A stretch of DNA of 64,000 nucleotides from contig NZ_ATWI01000013.1 of the NCBI RefSeq assembly GCF_000421165.1, positions 1 through 64,000 of the forward strand. The letters run 5' to 3'. This stretch comes from Marinobacter daepoensis DSM 16072. Lineage in GTDB: Bacteria; Pseudomonadota; Gammaproteobacteria; Pseudomonadales; Oleiphilaceae. Position numbers and translations under genes: made by a program. Under the pieces are notes generated by a model. It did no database searches. It was not told where the DNA came from and saw only the letters and a list, made by a program, of their open reading frames with translations. Below, piece by piece: positions 27,019 to 38,532 of this stretch (positions within the stretch are counted from its first letter, which is position 1; every line of letters begins with the position of its first letter).

Positions 27019-29837
27019 CAGGCATAGGCTCGGGTTTCACCCGGGCCGTCCACGTTGGTTACACAGCGCCCACAAAGGTCTCCGTGCTGGTCATCCTGCC
27101 CCACGTCCTCTCGGTGATGCCAGCATCGCTCACATTTAGCGTGTGTCGCAGGCGTTACTTTTACCAACAGCCCCTCGACGTTGGTCTGCTCAACACCGAC
27201 GGCTTCTCCGACAGGCTTCACTGCCGCTTCAGAGGTAATCAGCACAAAGCGTAGCTCTTCACCCAGATGGTTCAGGCGCTCTGCCAGTTGACCATCGCAG
27301 TACAGGGTCACCTCGGCACTCAGAGACCCTTTGATTTCACCGCGGGCCCGGGCCTCTTCAAGGCATTTGTTGACAGCTTCTTTGACAGCGTAGATTTCGC
27401 GCCAATAGTCCCGGCCCAGTTCGAAATCCTCCGGCAAAGCACTCAGGCCTTCGTACCAGGTCTCGTAGAACACCGTGTCACCGCGCTCACCTGGCAGGTG
27501 CTGCCAGATTTCATCAGCGGTAAAGCTCAGAATAGGCGCAATCCAGCGCACCAGAGCCTCCGCAACGTGGTAGAGCGCAGTCTGGCAGGAACGTCGCGCC
27601 AGACTGTCTGCCTGGGTGGTGTACTGGCGATCCTTGATGATGTCCAGATAGAAACCGCCCAGCGTCGCTTCGCAGAAGTTGTACACCTTCTGATAAATTC
27701 TCAGGAAGGCATAATTGCCATAGTCTTCGTTCAGCTCGTTCTGCAGCAGCAGAGCGCGGTCCACCATCCAGCGATCCAGCGCGATCATGTCTTCTGGCGC
27801 CACCATGTGCTGCTCGGGATCAAACCCGTTCAGATTGCTGAGCAGGAAGCGCGCGGTGTTACGAATCCGACGGTAACCATCAGCGGTCTGACGAAGGATA
27901 TCTTTGGAAACACTCATCTCACCGCTGTAATCGGTTGCTGAGACCCACAAGCGCAGGATGTCAGCGCCCAGCTCATTCATCACTTCCTGTGGCGCAATGA
28001 CGTTCCCCATGGACTTCGACATCTTGTAGCCCTTGGCGTCCACGGTAAAACCGTGGGTCAGCACCTGTTTATAAGGTGCCACACCATTCATGGCGATAGA
28101 GGTCTTCAGGGACGACTGAAACCAGCCACGGTGCTGATCGGAGCCCTCCAGATACATATCCGCCGGGAACTGCCCCAGCTCCTTACGCGCCCGCAAGACA
28201 GAATCGTGGGTAACACCGGAGTCAAACCACACATCCAGAGTGTCCATGACTTTTTCATACTGTTCCGCGTCGCCACCCAGCAATTCGCTCTGATCAATGT
28301 CGTACCAGGCGTCGATACCACCGGTTTCCACGGCCTGGGCCACTTTTTCGATCAGGTCCTGAGTGTTGGGGTGCAGCTCCTGTGTTTCCTTGTGGATAAA
28401 CAGGGTGATGGGCACGCCCCAGGTGCGCTGACGGGAGATACACCAGTCCGGACTCTGCTCGAACATGGCCTCAATCCGGTTCTGGCCCCAGGCCGGCACC
28501 CAGCGCACCCCTTTGATGGCTTCCAGGGCATCGGCGCGCAGATTGAGCTTGTCCATGCTGATGAACCACTGAGGAGTGGCCCGATAAATCAGAGGCGTTT
28601 TGGTGCGCCAGCAATGCGGATAACTGTGGCGGAACTTTTCCGAACGCACCAGTTTTCCCTCACGCTCCAGCGCCGTACAGACCGGCTCATCGGCCTTGTA
28701 TACATGCACACCGGCAAACTCACCGGCCGCTTCTGTGTAGGTACCGTCTGCTTTCACCAGATTGATGGTGCCAATGCCGTAGGCCTTGCCCACGTCAAAG
28801 TCTTCCATACCATGGTCTGGCGCTGTGTGTACTGCACCGGTACCGGCGTCCAGGGAGACGTGGTCACCCAGCAGGACAGGCACTTGCTTGTCATACACCG
28901 GATGGTGCAGCAACTGGTTCTCGAGAACGGAGCCAGTGACATTTGCCAACACCCTATACGCTTCCACACCCCAGCGGGCCATAATGCCCGGTACCATGTC
29001 CGTGGCCAGGATCAGACGCTCAGCACCCTGACCAACATCAACCTGAACCAGCGCGTATTCGATCTCCGCGCCGACGGAGACCGCCTGATTGGCGGGAATG
29101 GTCCAAGGGGTCGTCGTCCAGATTACAACCGACACATCGCCCTCACCCTCATCAGTGCCAAAGGCACCGAGTACGGCAGCCTGATCAACCACGGTAAAGC
29201 GTACATCAATCTGTGTTGAAGTCTTGTCCTGATACTCTACCTCGGCCTCTGCCAGTGCGGACTGACCAACCACACTCCAGTAGACCGGCTTGAATCCACG
29301 CACCAGGTGACCCTTAGCCACGATTTTGCCAAGTGCCCGCACAATGCCCGCTTCCACTTTCGGGTCCATGGTCAGGTAGGGCTTGTCCCACTCGCCCATC
29401 ACCCCCAGACGGATAAAGTCAGCTTTCTGGCCCTCAATCTGCTTCGCAGCATAATCCCGGCAAGCCTGGCGAAAGGTTTTGTAGTCGACCTTTACACCCG
29501 CTTTGCCGATTTCCTGTTCTACCTTGTGCTCAATCGGCAAACCATGGCAATCCCAGCCGGGCACGTAGGGCGCATCAAAGCCCATGAAGCTGCGGGATTT
29601 CACAATCATGTCTTTCAGAATCTTGTTGACCGCATGCCCGATGTGAATGCTGCCGTTGGCGTATGGGGGGCCATCATGCAGGATAAACTTGTCCCGGCCT
29701 TCACGCTGCTCACGCAGATTGCCGTAGACATCCAGATCCTGCCATCGCTTGAGCATCTCAGGCTCACGCTTGGCCAGGTTACCGCGCATGGGAAACGCAG
29801 TTTCCGGCAGATTCAGGGTATGCTTGTAGTCGCTCAT
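27018..29837 (-). CDS. ileS: Isoleucyl-tRNA synthetase
   Basis: 939 residues, almost exactly the E. coli length. Class I synthetase charging tRNA-Ile, with an editing domain against valine. HIGH motif [10 protein letters not shown] (about 62-70), connective peptide editing domain (about 200-400), KMSKS motif [10 protein letters not shown] (about 600) and an anticodon-binding helical domain. The C-terminal zinc finger CERC ... CGRC (about 900-925) is complete. This is the bacterial, mupirocin-sensitive class by its C-terminal zinc finger. Confidence 0.97.
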   Translation of the reverse strand: MSDYKHTLNLPETAFPMRGNLAKREPEMLKRWQDLDVYGNLREQREGRDKFILHDGPPYANGSIHIGHAVNKILKDMIVKSRSFMGFDAPYVPGWDCHGLPIEHKVEQEIGKAGVKVDYKTFRQACRDYAAKQIEGQKADFIRLGVMGEWDKPYLTMDPKVEAGIVRALGKIVAKGHLVRGFKPVYWSVVGQSALAEAEVEYQDKTSTQIDVRFTVVDQAAVLGAFGTDEGEGDVSVVIWTTTPWTIPANQAVSVGAEIEYALVQVDVGQGAERLILATDMVPGIMARWGVEAYRVLANVTGSVLENQLLHHPVYDKQVPVLLGDHVSLDAGTGAVHTAPDHGMEDFDVGKAYGIGTINLVKADGTYTEAAGEFAGVHVYKADEPVCTALEREGKLVRSEKFRHSYPHCWRTKTPLIYRATPQWFISMDKLNLRADALEAIKGVRWVPAWGQNRIEAMFEQSPDWCISRQRTWGVPITLFIHKETQELHPNTQDLIEKVAQAVETGGIDAWYDIDQSELLGGDAEQYEKVMDTLDVWFDSGVTHDSVLRARKELGQFPADMYLEGSDQHRGWFQSSLKTSIAMNGVAPYKQVLTHGFTVDAKGYKMSKSMGNVIAPQEVMNELGADILRLWVSATDYSGEMSVSKDILRQTADGYRRIRNTARFLLSNLNGFDPEQHMVAPEDMIALDRWMVDRALLLQNELNEDYGNYAFLRIYQKVYNFCEATLGGFYLDIIKDRQYTTQADSLARRSCQTALYHVAEALVRWIAPILSFTADEIWQHLPGERGDTVFYETWYEGLSALPEDFELGRDYWREIYAVKEAVNKCLEEARARGEIKGSLSAEVTLYCDGQLAERLNHLGEELRFVLITSEAAVKPVGEAVGVEQTNVEGLLVKVTPATHAKCERCWHHREDVGQDDQHGDLCGRCVTNVDGPGETRAYA

Positions 29838-29870
29838 GTCTTTGTGCGCACTCTCGGTTGGTCAGTTGAA

Positions 29871-30839
29871 TCAGATTTCCGGCGTAACGGGATTTTCCGC
29901 CAGCCAGGCCCGGGCCTGCTCAATATCCCGGGCGATCTGTTGACGGAGTTCATCAACAGAGTCGAACTTCACTTCGTCCCGCAGTCCGTGGCGAAACACT
30001 ACATTCAGATGCTGGCCGTAAAGTGTGCCAGCAAAGTCAAACAGGTGCACTTCCAGCGCTGGCCGTTTACCGTCTACGGTAGGCCGCAAGCCGATGTTGG
30101 CGACGCCATCAAGCCACTGCCCGGAGTCCAGCCGGGCCCGCACCACATAAACCCCTTTCAAGGCGGGCATCTGATGCAACAGAATGTTTGCCGTCGGGGC
30201 TCCGATCTGTCGACCGAGTTGACGGCCGTAGACAACCCGCCCATGAAGACGATAGGGGTGCCCGAGCAACCTTTCCGCTTCTTCAAGGCTATTTACATTC
30301 AGGGCGCGGCGGACACGCGTGCTGCTCACTCGCTCGGCGTCAACCGTGACGGTCCTGGTGTTTTCCACCGTAAACTGCCGCTCACGCCCCACCGCTTCCA
30401 AAAGGCCGAAATCACCCGCCCGGTCACAACCAAACCTGAAATCGTCACCCACGACCAGATGATGAACAGCCAACCCCTGAATGAGCACGTCTTCGATAAA
30501 TCCCATTCCGGAGTAACTGCGAAAGGTTTCATCAAACCGGATGCACAACACAACATCCACACCCTCAGCCAGCAAGGCCTCGAATTTCTGGCGAAACGGC
30601 ATCAGCCTCGGGGGGGCCTCGGCACCTTTAAAGAACTCCTGAGGCTGCGGCTCAAAAATCATCACCACAGACGGCAGATTCAGCTCCCGGGCCTTTTCTT
30701 TCACCTGATCGATAATGGTTTTATGGCCCAGATGGACACCATCAAAATTGCCAATGGTCGCGACGCACCCCTTGGACAGCGGGGAATCCGACTGTCCAGC
30801 GATACGCTTGAGATTGGTCAGGCCTCGAATCAGACGCAT
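29871..30839 (-). CDS. ribF: Bifunctional riboflavin kinase / FAD synthetase
   Basis: 322 residues. Converts riboflavin to FMN and then FAD. N-terminal nucleotidyltransferase domain with GNFDGVHLGHK (about 28-38) and the VVGDDFRFG loop. C-terminal riboflavin kinase domain with the GAPTANI motif (about 212-218) and the VHLFDFAG strand. It lies 33 nt upstream of ileS on the same strand, its usual neighbour. It uses the product of the rib genes found later in this window. Confidence 0.95.
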   Translation of the reverse strand: MRLIRGLTNLKRIAGQSDSPLSKGCVATIGNFDGVHLGHKTIIDQVKEKARELNLPSVVMIFEPQPQEFFKGAEAPPRLMPFRQKFEALLAEGVDVVLCIRFDETFRSYSGMGFIEDVLIQGLAVHHLVVGDDFRFGCDRAGDFGLLEAVGRERQFTVENTRTVTVDAERVSSTRVRRALNVNSLEEAERLLGHPYRLHGRVVYGRQLGRQIGAPTANILLHQMPALKGVYVVRARLDSGQWLDGVANIGLRPTVDGKRPALEVHLFDFAGTLYGQHLNVVFRHGLRDEVKFDSVDELRQQIARDIEQARAWLAENPVTPEI

Positions 30840-30957
30840 GCACTGCGAACCTTACTGCTGCCGGTGGCTTTGGGCGCATCGGCGAGAACGCGCGACACAC
30901 TGGTGAGAAAACGCGCGATTATACCCCAGTAGGCGGCGTGGTAGAAATCGCAGCGCC

Positions 30958-32544
30958 CTACTTCTGCCTGAATTGCCGTAGACGAACCCCTGCAATGGCC
31001 AACATCACAAAGTAGGCGACGACACCTGCGGCAACCAGAACAGCCATCTCCGCGGCTCTCTGCAAACCACTCAACGCCAGCCAGTGAGCAACCGGCCCAT
31101 TCAACCCGAGAATTACCGCAGCCAGGGCTGCGTTGGCTACTCCCAACTGCAGCAAAAACCTGGTCCAGCCAGGCTGGCTTTTCCAGGCACCCTCTTTGCG
31201 CAAACCACGCCAGAGGAGATAACCATTCAGCCAGGCCGATAACGACGTCGCCAATGCCAGCCCGGCATGGGCAAACGGTACAATCAAAGCCAGGTTGAAG
31301 GCCATATTGGCCACCATGGCAATCACCCCAATTTTGACCGGCGTTCTGGTGTCTTCACGGGCAAAGAAGCCCGGAGCCAGAACCTTGATCAGCATAAACG
31401 CCAACAGGCCGGCCGAATAGGCTCGCAGACTCTGAGCCGACATCATCACATCGCGGTCGGTAACTTCGCCGTAATGGAACAGCGTTGCGATCAGCGGCTC
31501 AGCCAGAAGCGCCAGCGCCAATGCCGCAGGCACACCAATCAACAGGACCGCCCGCACCGCCCAGTCCAGCGTCGCGGCAAACTGATCAACGGATTCTGCC
31601 GCGCGCTTCCGGGAAAGACTTGGCAGGATCACTGTAGCAATCGCAATACCAAACACCCCCAGCGGCAGCTCTGAAAGCCGGTCCGAATAGTAAAGCCAAG
31701 ACACGCTGCCGGTCTGAAGAAAGGAGGCCAACACGGTATCCAGCAACAAGTTAATCTGACTGACCGACACCCCGAACAGTGCTGGCGCCATCAACTTCAG
31801 AATTCGGCTCACCCCTTCGTGACGGTAATCCACTCGCGGCCTAGGCAACAACCCAAGACGCATCAGAAATGGCAATTGAAAGAACAGCTGCAACGCGCCG
31901 GCAATAAAAACCCCCCACGCCAGTGCCATTACGGGCTCGGCCATAACCGGGGTCAACAGAATGGCGGCGGCAATCATCGCAAGGTTCAGCAAGACCGGGG
32001 TGAAGGCCGGCACTGCAAACCGGTCATAGCTATTGAGAATGCCGCCAGCGAACGCCGTCAGCGAAATCAGTAACAAATACGGAAAGGTGATTCTGAGCAT
32101 CTCGCTGGTCAACGCGAACTTGGCATCATCATCCAGAAACCCCGGTGCGAAAACCGCTGTCAGCACGGGAGCACCCAGCATCGCCACCAACGTAACCGCC
32201 AGCAAAACAAGCCCGAGAGAGCCTGCCACGGCATCCACCAGACGCTTCACCTCAGAAATATCCTGGCCCTGCCGATAGGATGACAACACCGGCACAAACG
32301 CCTGAGAAAAAGCCCCCTCAGCAAACAGGCGCCTCAGGAAATTGGGGATTTTAAACGCCACAAAAAAAGCATCAGCCCCTGCCCCAGCCCCAAAATAGCG
32401 AGCAATCACCATGTCCCGAACAAGGCCCAACACCCGCGAAAGCATGGTCATCACTCCTACCACGCCAGAAGATCTCAACAATCCCGGCGGCTTGGGGGGA
32501 TCTGTTCTGACGGGTTTTGATGGAGAGGTCTGTTCCGAAGGCAT
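30958..32544 (-). CDS. murJ: MurJ, lipid II flippase
   Basis: 528 residues. MOP-superfamily membrane protein that moves lipid II, the peptidoglycan precursor, across the inner membrane. It shows 14 or so hydrophobic helices and the family stretches GLVRDMVIARYFGAGAGADA (about 42-61) and FLRRLFAEGAFSQAFVPV. The first 28 residues are hydrophilic and proline-rich, a little longer than in E. coli. It is 118 bp upstream of ribF in the same direction and divergent from rpsT. Confidence 0.95.
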   Translation of the reverse strand: MPSEQTSPSKPVRTDPPKPPGLLRSSGVVGVMTMLSRVLGLVRDMVIARYFGAGAGADAFFVAFKIPNFLRRLFAEGAFSQAFVPVLSSYRQGQDISEVKRLVDAVAGSLGLVLLAVTLVAMLGAPVLTAVFAPGFLDDDAKFALTSEMLRITFPYLLLISLTAFAGGILNSYDRFAVPAFTPVLLNLAMIAAAILLTPVMAEPVMALAWGVFIAGALQLFFQLPFLMRLGLLPRPRVDYRHEGVSRILKLMAPALFGVSVSQINLLLDTVLASFLQTGSVSWLYYSDRLSELPLGVFGIAIATVILPSLSRKRAAESVDQFAATLDWAVRAVLLIGVPAALALALLAEPLIATLFHYGEVTDRDVMMSAQSLRAYSAGLLAFMLIKVLAPGFFAREDTRTPVKIGVIAMVANMAFNLALIVPFAHAGLALATSLSAWLNGYLLWRGLRKEGAWKSQPGWTRFLLQLGVANAALAAVILGLNGPVAHWLALSGLQRAAEMAVLVAAGVVAYFVMLAIAGVRLRQFRQK

Positions 32545-32692
32545 CGCTTGAGTGTCCAGAGTTCTGAGTCCGAGCTACGGGGTATCTCGGTAATCCACGA
32601 GGTAAAAACCACCCCCCCAACCAGCCCCGAGCAGTGAGATGCCGGAGTGTATCACAGGGCATTCCTGACACGGCATGAACAGCGCGACAGCC

Positions 32693-32721
32693 TTGACATT
32701 TCAGGCATTCAGCGGCATAGT
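32693..32721 (+). promoter_or_regulatory. Candidate sigma-70 promoter for rpsT
   Basis: TTGACA (32693-32698), a 17-bp spacer and CATAGT (32716-32721), about 90 nt before the rpsT start. The -35 is consensus, the -10 has four of six consensus bases. Position between divergent murJ and rpsT supports it. Confidence 0.6.
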
Positions 32722-32812
32722 TTCGCGTCATTTATTTCGACGCGCTGGTTTTGGCGCGCCCGCGATGTAAAAATTTAAATTTTTATAGCAACGAATTTTC
32801 AGGAGTTTTACG

Positions 32813-33082
32813 GTGGCAAATACCCCGCAAGCCAAAAAGCGCGCTCGTCAGAACGAGAAAAACCGCAAGCACAACGCCAGCCTGCGTTCCATGGCACGCA
32901 CCTACATGAAAAAGGTCGACGCCAAAATCAAGGCCGGCAACTACGATGAAGCCCAGGCTGCCCTGAAGGAAGCCCAGCCGATCATGGACAGCATGGTCAA
33001 CAAAGGCATCTTCACGAAGAACAAGATTGCTCGCCACAAGAGCCGTCTGAATGCCAAAATCAAGGCCCTGAAAAGCGCCTGA
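32813..33082 (+). CDS. rpsT: 30S ribosomal protein S20
   Basis: 89 residues, highly basic, helical. Primary binder of 16S rRNA in the 30S subunit. Starts MANTPQAKKRARQNEKNRKHN, the family signature. The start codon is GTG at 32813 with AGGAG 7 nt upstream. Non-ATG initiation is also known for E. coli rpsT (UUG), where it is tied to autoregulation by S20; the same control here is inference. Monocistronic, with its own promoter and a strong terminator. Confidence 0.97.
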   Translation: MANTPQAKKRARQNEKNRKHNASLRSMARTYMKKVDAKIKAGNYDEAQAALKEAQPIMDSMVNKGIFTKNKIARHKSRLNAKIKALKSA

Positions 33083-33087
33083 TTTGG

Positions 33088-33134
33088 ACAAGCATAAAAA
33101 AACCGGCTCTTGAGCCGGTTTTTTTTATGCTTGT
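33088..33134. terminator. Long bidirectional terminator between rpsT and proB
   Basis: Near-perfect 22-bp inverted repeat: ACAAGCAT, seven A, CCGGCTC (33088-33109), then TT, then GAGCCGG, eight T, ATGCTTGT (33112-33134). The inner CCGGCTC/GAGCCGG hairpin flanked by A7 and T8 is a textbook terminator in both directions, serving convergent rpsT and proB. Confidence 0.93.
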
Positions 33135-33147
33135 TTGCCGCAGCCTC

Positions 33148-34272
33148 TCAGACCACGACCAGATTATCCCGATGAATCATCTCTTCATCAGAGACATACC
33201 CCAACACATCATTGATACGATCACTTGAGCGACCGGCAATCGCCCTCGCTTCATCCGCATCATAGTTGATCAGCCCCCGGGCAATCTCACGACCCGCAAC
33301 ATCTACGCATGACACCATCTCACCGCGACGAAACTGGCCGGAGACCGCCTTTACGCCAACAGGCAACAGGCTGCGCCCACCCTGCCGCAGCACCTTGACA
33401 GCCCCATCATCCAGCGTCAGAGCACCACGTGTCTGCAAGTGACTGGCAATCCATTGTTTGCGCGCCGCCAAACGCCCCTGCTCCGGAAGCAACAACGTAC
33501 CAAGCACATCTCCCTGCCGAAGCCTGGCAATCACGTGCTCAATCCGCCCGCCAACAATCACCGTAAAGGCACCTGAACGCGCCGCCAGCCGCGCTGCACG
33601 CAACTTTGTCTGCATTCCACCACGCCCCAGCGCTCCCGCACCACCCCCAGCCATGGCATCCAGCTCGCGATCACCAGCCAGGCGCTCCGTCACAAGCACC
33701 GCATCACTGTGTTTTCGGGGATCCCGGTCAAACAACCCCAACTGATCCGTCAGGATAACCAACCCGTCCGCCTCAATGAGATTCGCCACCAAGGCACCCA
33801 AGGTATCGTTGTCACCAAAACGAATCTCGTCGGTCACCACCGTGTCATTCTCGTTCACGATAGGCACCACACCGTAATCCAGCAGCGTCCGCAGGGTGCT
33901 TCGACCATTCAGATAACGCTTCCGGTCAGAAAGATCATCGTGGGTCAGGAGAATCTGAGCGGTGTGGATATCGTGACGTTTGAACTGCGCCTCCCACGTC
34001 TGCACAAGCCCCATCTGCCCTACCGCCGCAGCGGCCTGCAACTCATGCAGGTGCTGCGGACGAACACCCCACCCAAGACGACTCATCCCCTCTGCAACCG
34101 AGCCGGATGACACCACAACCACTTCCACGCCCTCAGCAATCAAACCGGCAATCTGATCAACCCAGAGACCCAGCGAGGCAACATCCAACCCCTCCCCGTC
34201 ATTGGTCAACAAAGCGCTGCCAATCTTGACCACAAGACGACGAGCTCGCCGAAGCTGGAGACGTTCACTCAT
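33148..34272 (-). CDS. proB: Glutamate 5-kinase
   Basis: 374 residues. First step of proline synthesis, phosphorylating L-glutamate; feedback-inhibited by proline. N-terminal amino acid kinase domain ([13 protein letters not shown] about 13-25; NENDTV and [13 protein letters not shown] around 140-160; GGMQTKL). C-terminal PUA domain (about 280-365). It follows cgtA on the same strand after 30 bp, the usual order cgtA-proB. Confidence 0.96.
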   Translation of the reverse strand: MSERLQLRRARRLVVKIGSALLTNDGEGLDVASLGLWVDQIAGLIAEGVEVVVVSSGSVAEGMSRLGWGVRPQHLHELQAAAAVGQMGLVQTWEAQFKRHDIHTAQILLTHDDLSDRKRYLNGRSTLRTLLDYGVVPIVNENDTVVTDEIRFGDNDTLGALVANLIEADGLVILTDQLGLFDRDPRKHSDAVLVTERLAGDRELDAMAGGGAGALGRGGMQTKLRAARLAARSGAFTVIVGGRIEHVIARLRQGDVLGTLLLPEQGRLAARKQWIASHLQTRGALTLDDGAVKVLRQGGRSLLPVGVKAVSGQFRRGEMVSCVDVAGREIARGLINYDADEARAIAGRSSDRINDVLGYVSDEEMIHRDNLVVV

Positions 34273-34302
34273 GATAGCCGTACAATCTCTTCTGTTCGTA
34301 GG

Positions 34303-35887
<1,585 letters not shown>

Positions 35888-35920
35888 TACCAGCCTCCTT
35901 CATTAAGGGGTTACGAGGGC

Positions 35921-36232
35921 TTAGCCCTGGATACCCGTGATCTTGACTTCAGTAAACCACTGACGGTGGCCCTGACGCTTCATGTGATGCTTACGACGAC
36001 GGAACTTGATGATGTTCACTTTGTCGTGACGACCGTGGCTAACCACTTCTGCGGTCACCTTGGCACCGTCAACAACCGGAGCGCCAACTTTTACGTCGTC
36101 GCCATTGGCAACCAGCAGAACGCGATCAAACTCAATGGAACCACCGGTTTCAACTTCCAGTTTTTCCAGCTTCAGAGTTTCGCCTTCTTTTACACGGTGT
36201 TGCTTACCACCGCTAACAATAACTGCGTACAT
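35921..36232 (-). CDS. rplU: 50S ribosomal protein L21
   Basis: 103 residues, the standard length. Starts [20 protein letters not shown]; the C-terminal [16 protein letters not shown] is the basic rRNA-binding part. Binds 23S rRNA near L20. GGAG lies 7 nt before ATG. Divergent from ispB across 241 bp. Confidence 0.97.
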   Translation of the reverse strand: MYAVIVSGGKQHRVKEGETLKLEKLEVETGGSIEFDRVLLVANGDDVKVGAPVVDGAKVTAEVVSHGRHDKVNIIKFRRRKHHMKRQGHRQWFTEVKITGIQG

Positions 36233-36388
36233 TCATAGTCTCCGCGATTGACCCATCCCTGCTCTTATCCACCTGGTTCTAAGGGAAGCGCTCTGGCGAC
36301 CCTATTGCAGGGAGCGCAGGTTGGGATGAGTTGGGCGCGTGATTGTACGAAAACACGCCGACCAATACAAGCCAGTATCCCACCCAAG

Positions 36389-36417
36389 TTGACACTGTAG
36401 GCAGCAATACCTAGCAT
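36389..36417 (+). promoter_or_regulatory. Candidate sigma-70 promoter for ispB
   Basis: TTGACA (36389-36394), a 17-bp spacer, TAGCAT (36412-36417), 57 nt before the ispB start, in the divergent rplU-ispB gap. The rest of this 241-bp gap shows nothing else that I can name. Confidence 0.6.
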
Positions 36418-36473
36418 TGCCGCGACCTGCCCGAAAACTCAACGAAAACACCAGCAAGGGACTTACCGGCCCG

Positions 36474-37442
36474 ATGACAGCCCAGCGCATCTACGACACC
36501 GTAGCGGACGATTTCAGCCGCATGAACGACCTCATCATTGAACGGCTCGCTTCTGATGTCCCTATGGTGCAGAAAATTGCCCAGTACATCATTGAAAGCG
36601 GCGGCAAGCGATTGCGCCCCCTGCTGGTATTGTTATCCAGCCAGGCCGCAGGCTACCAGCAGAACGAACACCTGAAACTGGCGACGGTTATCGAGTTCCT
36701 GCACACCGCCACCTTGCTGCACGATGACGTGGTGGACACCTCCGACATGCGCCGCGGCCGCAGCACCGCCAACGCAAAATGGGGCAACGCCCCCAGCGTA
36801 CTGGTCGGCGACTTCCTTTACGCCCGGGCGTTCGAGATGATGGTCGAGCTTCAGAATCTGCCCATCATGAACGTGCTGTCCCATGCCACGGCAGTTATTG
36901 CCGAGGGCGAGGTCATGCAGCTAATGAACGTAAAGAACCCGGACCTCACAGAACAGCAGTATATGGCGGTGATCCACAATAAAACCGCTATGCTGTTCGA
37001 GGCGTCCTCGCACACGGGCGCGCTGCTGGCCGGTGCCAATAGCGACCAGGAAAAAGCGCTCAGAAACTACGGTAACCACCTGGGGCTGGCGTTCCAATTG
37101 GTCGATGACGTGCTCGACTATCAGGGTGATGCTGCCGCCATGGGCAAAAACGTCGGGGACGATCTGGCCGAGGGCAAAACCACGCTGCCGCTTATTTATG
37201 CGATGGCCAACAGTTCCGACGAGGACCGCCAACTGATTCGGCAAGCCATCCGGAAAGGCGGCCTGGACGACCTTCCGAAGGTTCTGGCGATCGTAAAAGC
37301 ATCTGGCGCCATTGAGTACACAATGACCAAAGCACGGGAACAGGCACAGTTCGCACGGGAGCTTCTGAACTGCCTGCCGGAGTCAGACCACCGGCAGGCC
37401 CTGGAGCTGCTGACCGACGTTGCGGTCGCCCGGGTCAGTTGA
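36474..37442 (+). CDS. ispB: Octaprenyl (polyprenyl) diphosphate synthase
   Basis: 322 residues. Builds the all-trans polyprenyl side chain of ubiquinone from farnesyl diphosphate and IPP. First aspartate-rich motif LLHDDVVDTSDMRRG (about 80-94) and second LVDDVLDYQGD (about 208-218), with the GGKRLRPL substrate motif (about 42-49). The ATG at 36474 matches the E. coli start; a longer frame to 36417 would begin inside the predicted promoter. Its stop overlaps the yqjG stop by 8 bp, tail to tail. The chain length (C40 or C45) cannot be read from sequence here. Confidence 0.95.
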   Translation: MTAQRIYDTVADDFSRMNDLIIERLASDVPMVQKIAQYIIESGGKRLRPLLVLLSSQAAGYQQNEHLKLATVIEFLHTATLLHDDVVDTSDMRRGRSTANAKWGNAPSVLVGDFLYARAFEMMVELQNLPIMNVLSHATAVIAEGEVMQLMNVKNPDLTEQQYMAVIHNKTAMLFEASSHTGALLAGANSDQEKALRNYGNHLGLAFQLVDDVLDYQGDAAAMGKNVGDDLAEGKTTLPLIYAMANSSDEDRQLIRQAIRKGGLDDLPKVLAIVKASGAIEYTMTKAREQAQFARELLNCLPESDHRQALELLTDVAVARVS

Positions 37443-38421
37443 TTGACTCGCGCCCATGCGGCGCCTCAAAGTCCAGTCGCGGCCCAACCGGCACAATCTG
37501 GGTCGGGTTGATGGTGCGCTGACTGACATAGTAATGGCGTTTGATCTGACCCATATCCACCGTCTCAGCCACACCCGGCACCTGATAAAGCTCCCTCAGA
37601 TAACCAGACAGATTCGGGAAATCCCGAATCTGCTGGCGATTGCACTTGAAGTGGCTGTAGTAAACCGCATCAAACCGGACCAGTGTCGTAAACAGACGCC
37701 AGTCTGCCTCCGTTAGCTGTTTTCCAGTGAGGTAACGCTTCCGGGCAAGCTCTCGTTCCAGCCAGTCCAGCGACGCAAACAGTGCGTTATAGGCATCTTC
37801 ATATCGGCCTTGTGCGGTGGCAAACCCGGCCTTATACACACCATTATTCACGGTGTCGTATACCCGCTCGTTCACGGAGTCGATCTCAGAACGCAAGTAT
37901 TCCGGGTAGAAATCCAGGTCAGCCCGCACACCGGCAAGCCCGTCAAAGGCAGAATTAAACATCCGGATAATCTCTGCCGATTCGTTACTGACGATGGTTT
38001 CCTTATGCTTATCCCACAACACGGGCACCGTCACCCGACCGGAATAATCCGGGGCGGCCCGAGTGTATATCTGGTGCATATAATCGGAGTTATAGAGGTG
38101 ATCCCGGTGGAGGTCATCACCGGGCCTAAATTCCCAGCCATGCTCCACCATATCCGGGTGCACCACAGACAACGAGACATGCGACTCCAACCCCTTGAGT
38201 TTCCGGAAAATCAACGTCCGATGCGCCCAGGGACACGCCATCGATACGTAAAGATGATAGCGCCCGGATTCCGCAGAGAAACCACCCTTCCCCGCAGGCC
38301 CCGGCGCCCCATCTGCGGTGACCCAATGCCGAAAGCGGGCGGCTTCACGTTCAAACTTGCCACCGGTTGTCTCGGTGTCATACCACTGATCGTGCCAACG
38401 ACCATCAACCAACAATCCCAC
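37435..38421 (-). CDS. yqjG: Glutathionyl-hydroquinone reductase (YqjG/EcmB family)
   Basis: 328 residues. Xi-class glutathione transferase that reduces glutathionyl-hydroquinones to hydroquinones, recycling quinones that have reacted with glutathione. The active-site cysteine is in SMACPWAHRT (about 62-71), replacing the Ser or Tyr of ordinary GSTs. The C-terminal GST helical domain runs from about 165 to 300. Divergent from a LysR-type regulator 111 bp away with a palindrome between. In E. coli yqjG is also near a LysR gene (yhaJ). Confidence 0.93.
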   Translation of the reverse strand: MGLLVDGRWHDQWYDTETTGGKFEREAARFRHWVTADGAPGPAGKGGFSAESGRYHLYVSMACPWAHRTLIFRKLKGLESHVSLSVVHPDMVEHGWEFRPGDDLHRDHLYNSDYMHQIYTRAAPDYSGRVTVPVLWDKHKETIVSNESAEIIRMFNSAFDGLAGVRADLDFYPEYLRSEIDSVNERVYDTVNNGVYKAGFATAQGRYEDAYNALFASLDWLERELARKRYLTGKQLTEADWRLFTTLVRFDAVYYSHFKCNRQQIRDFPNLSGYLRELYQVPGVAETVDMGQIKRHYYVSQRTINPTQIVPVGPRLDFEAPHGRESIN

Positions 38422-38481
38422 AACACACCTCCGGGACAGCGTCTGCCTCAGTTAAAAGTAGAGACAGGCTAACGGCTTCAC

Positions 38482-38497
38482 TGCTAGGCTGATAGCA
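38482..38497. promoter_or_regulatory. Candidate LysR-type operator between yqjG and its divergent regulator
   Basis: TGCTA-N6-TAGCA, a perfect 5-bp dyad; it contains a T-N11-A arrangement as in LysR-family boxes. It lies 36 nt before the regulator start and 61 nt before yqjG, where an autoregulatory and activation site is expected. Confidence 0.45.
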
Positions 38498-38532
38498 AGC
38501 ATTTCTGGCAAACACTTTCAGATAATTCGAAC

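Noticed and set aside
28053..30932. Long plus-strand open frames of 388 and 541 codons over ileS and ribF
   Set aside because: They lie opposite well-conserved ileS and ribF, have no recognisable domain, and arise from high-GC codon structure on the other strand.
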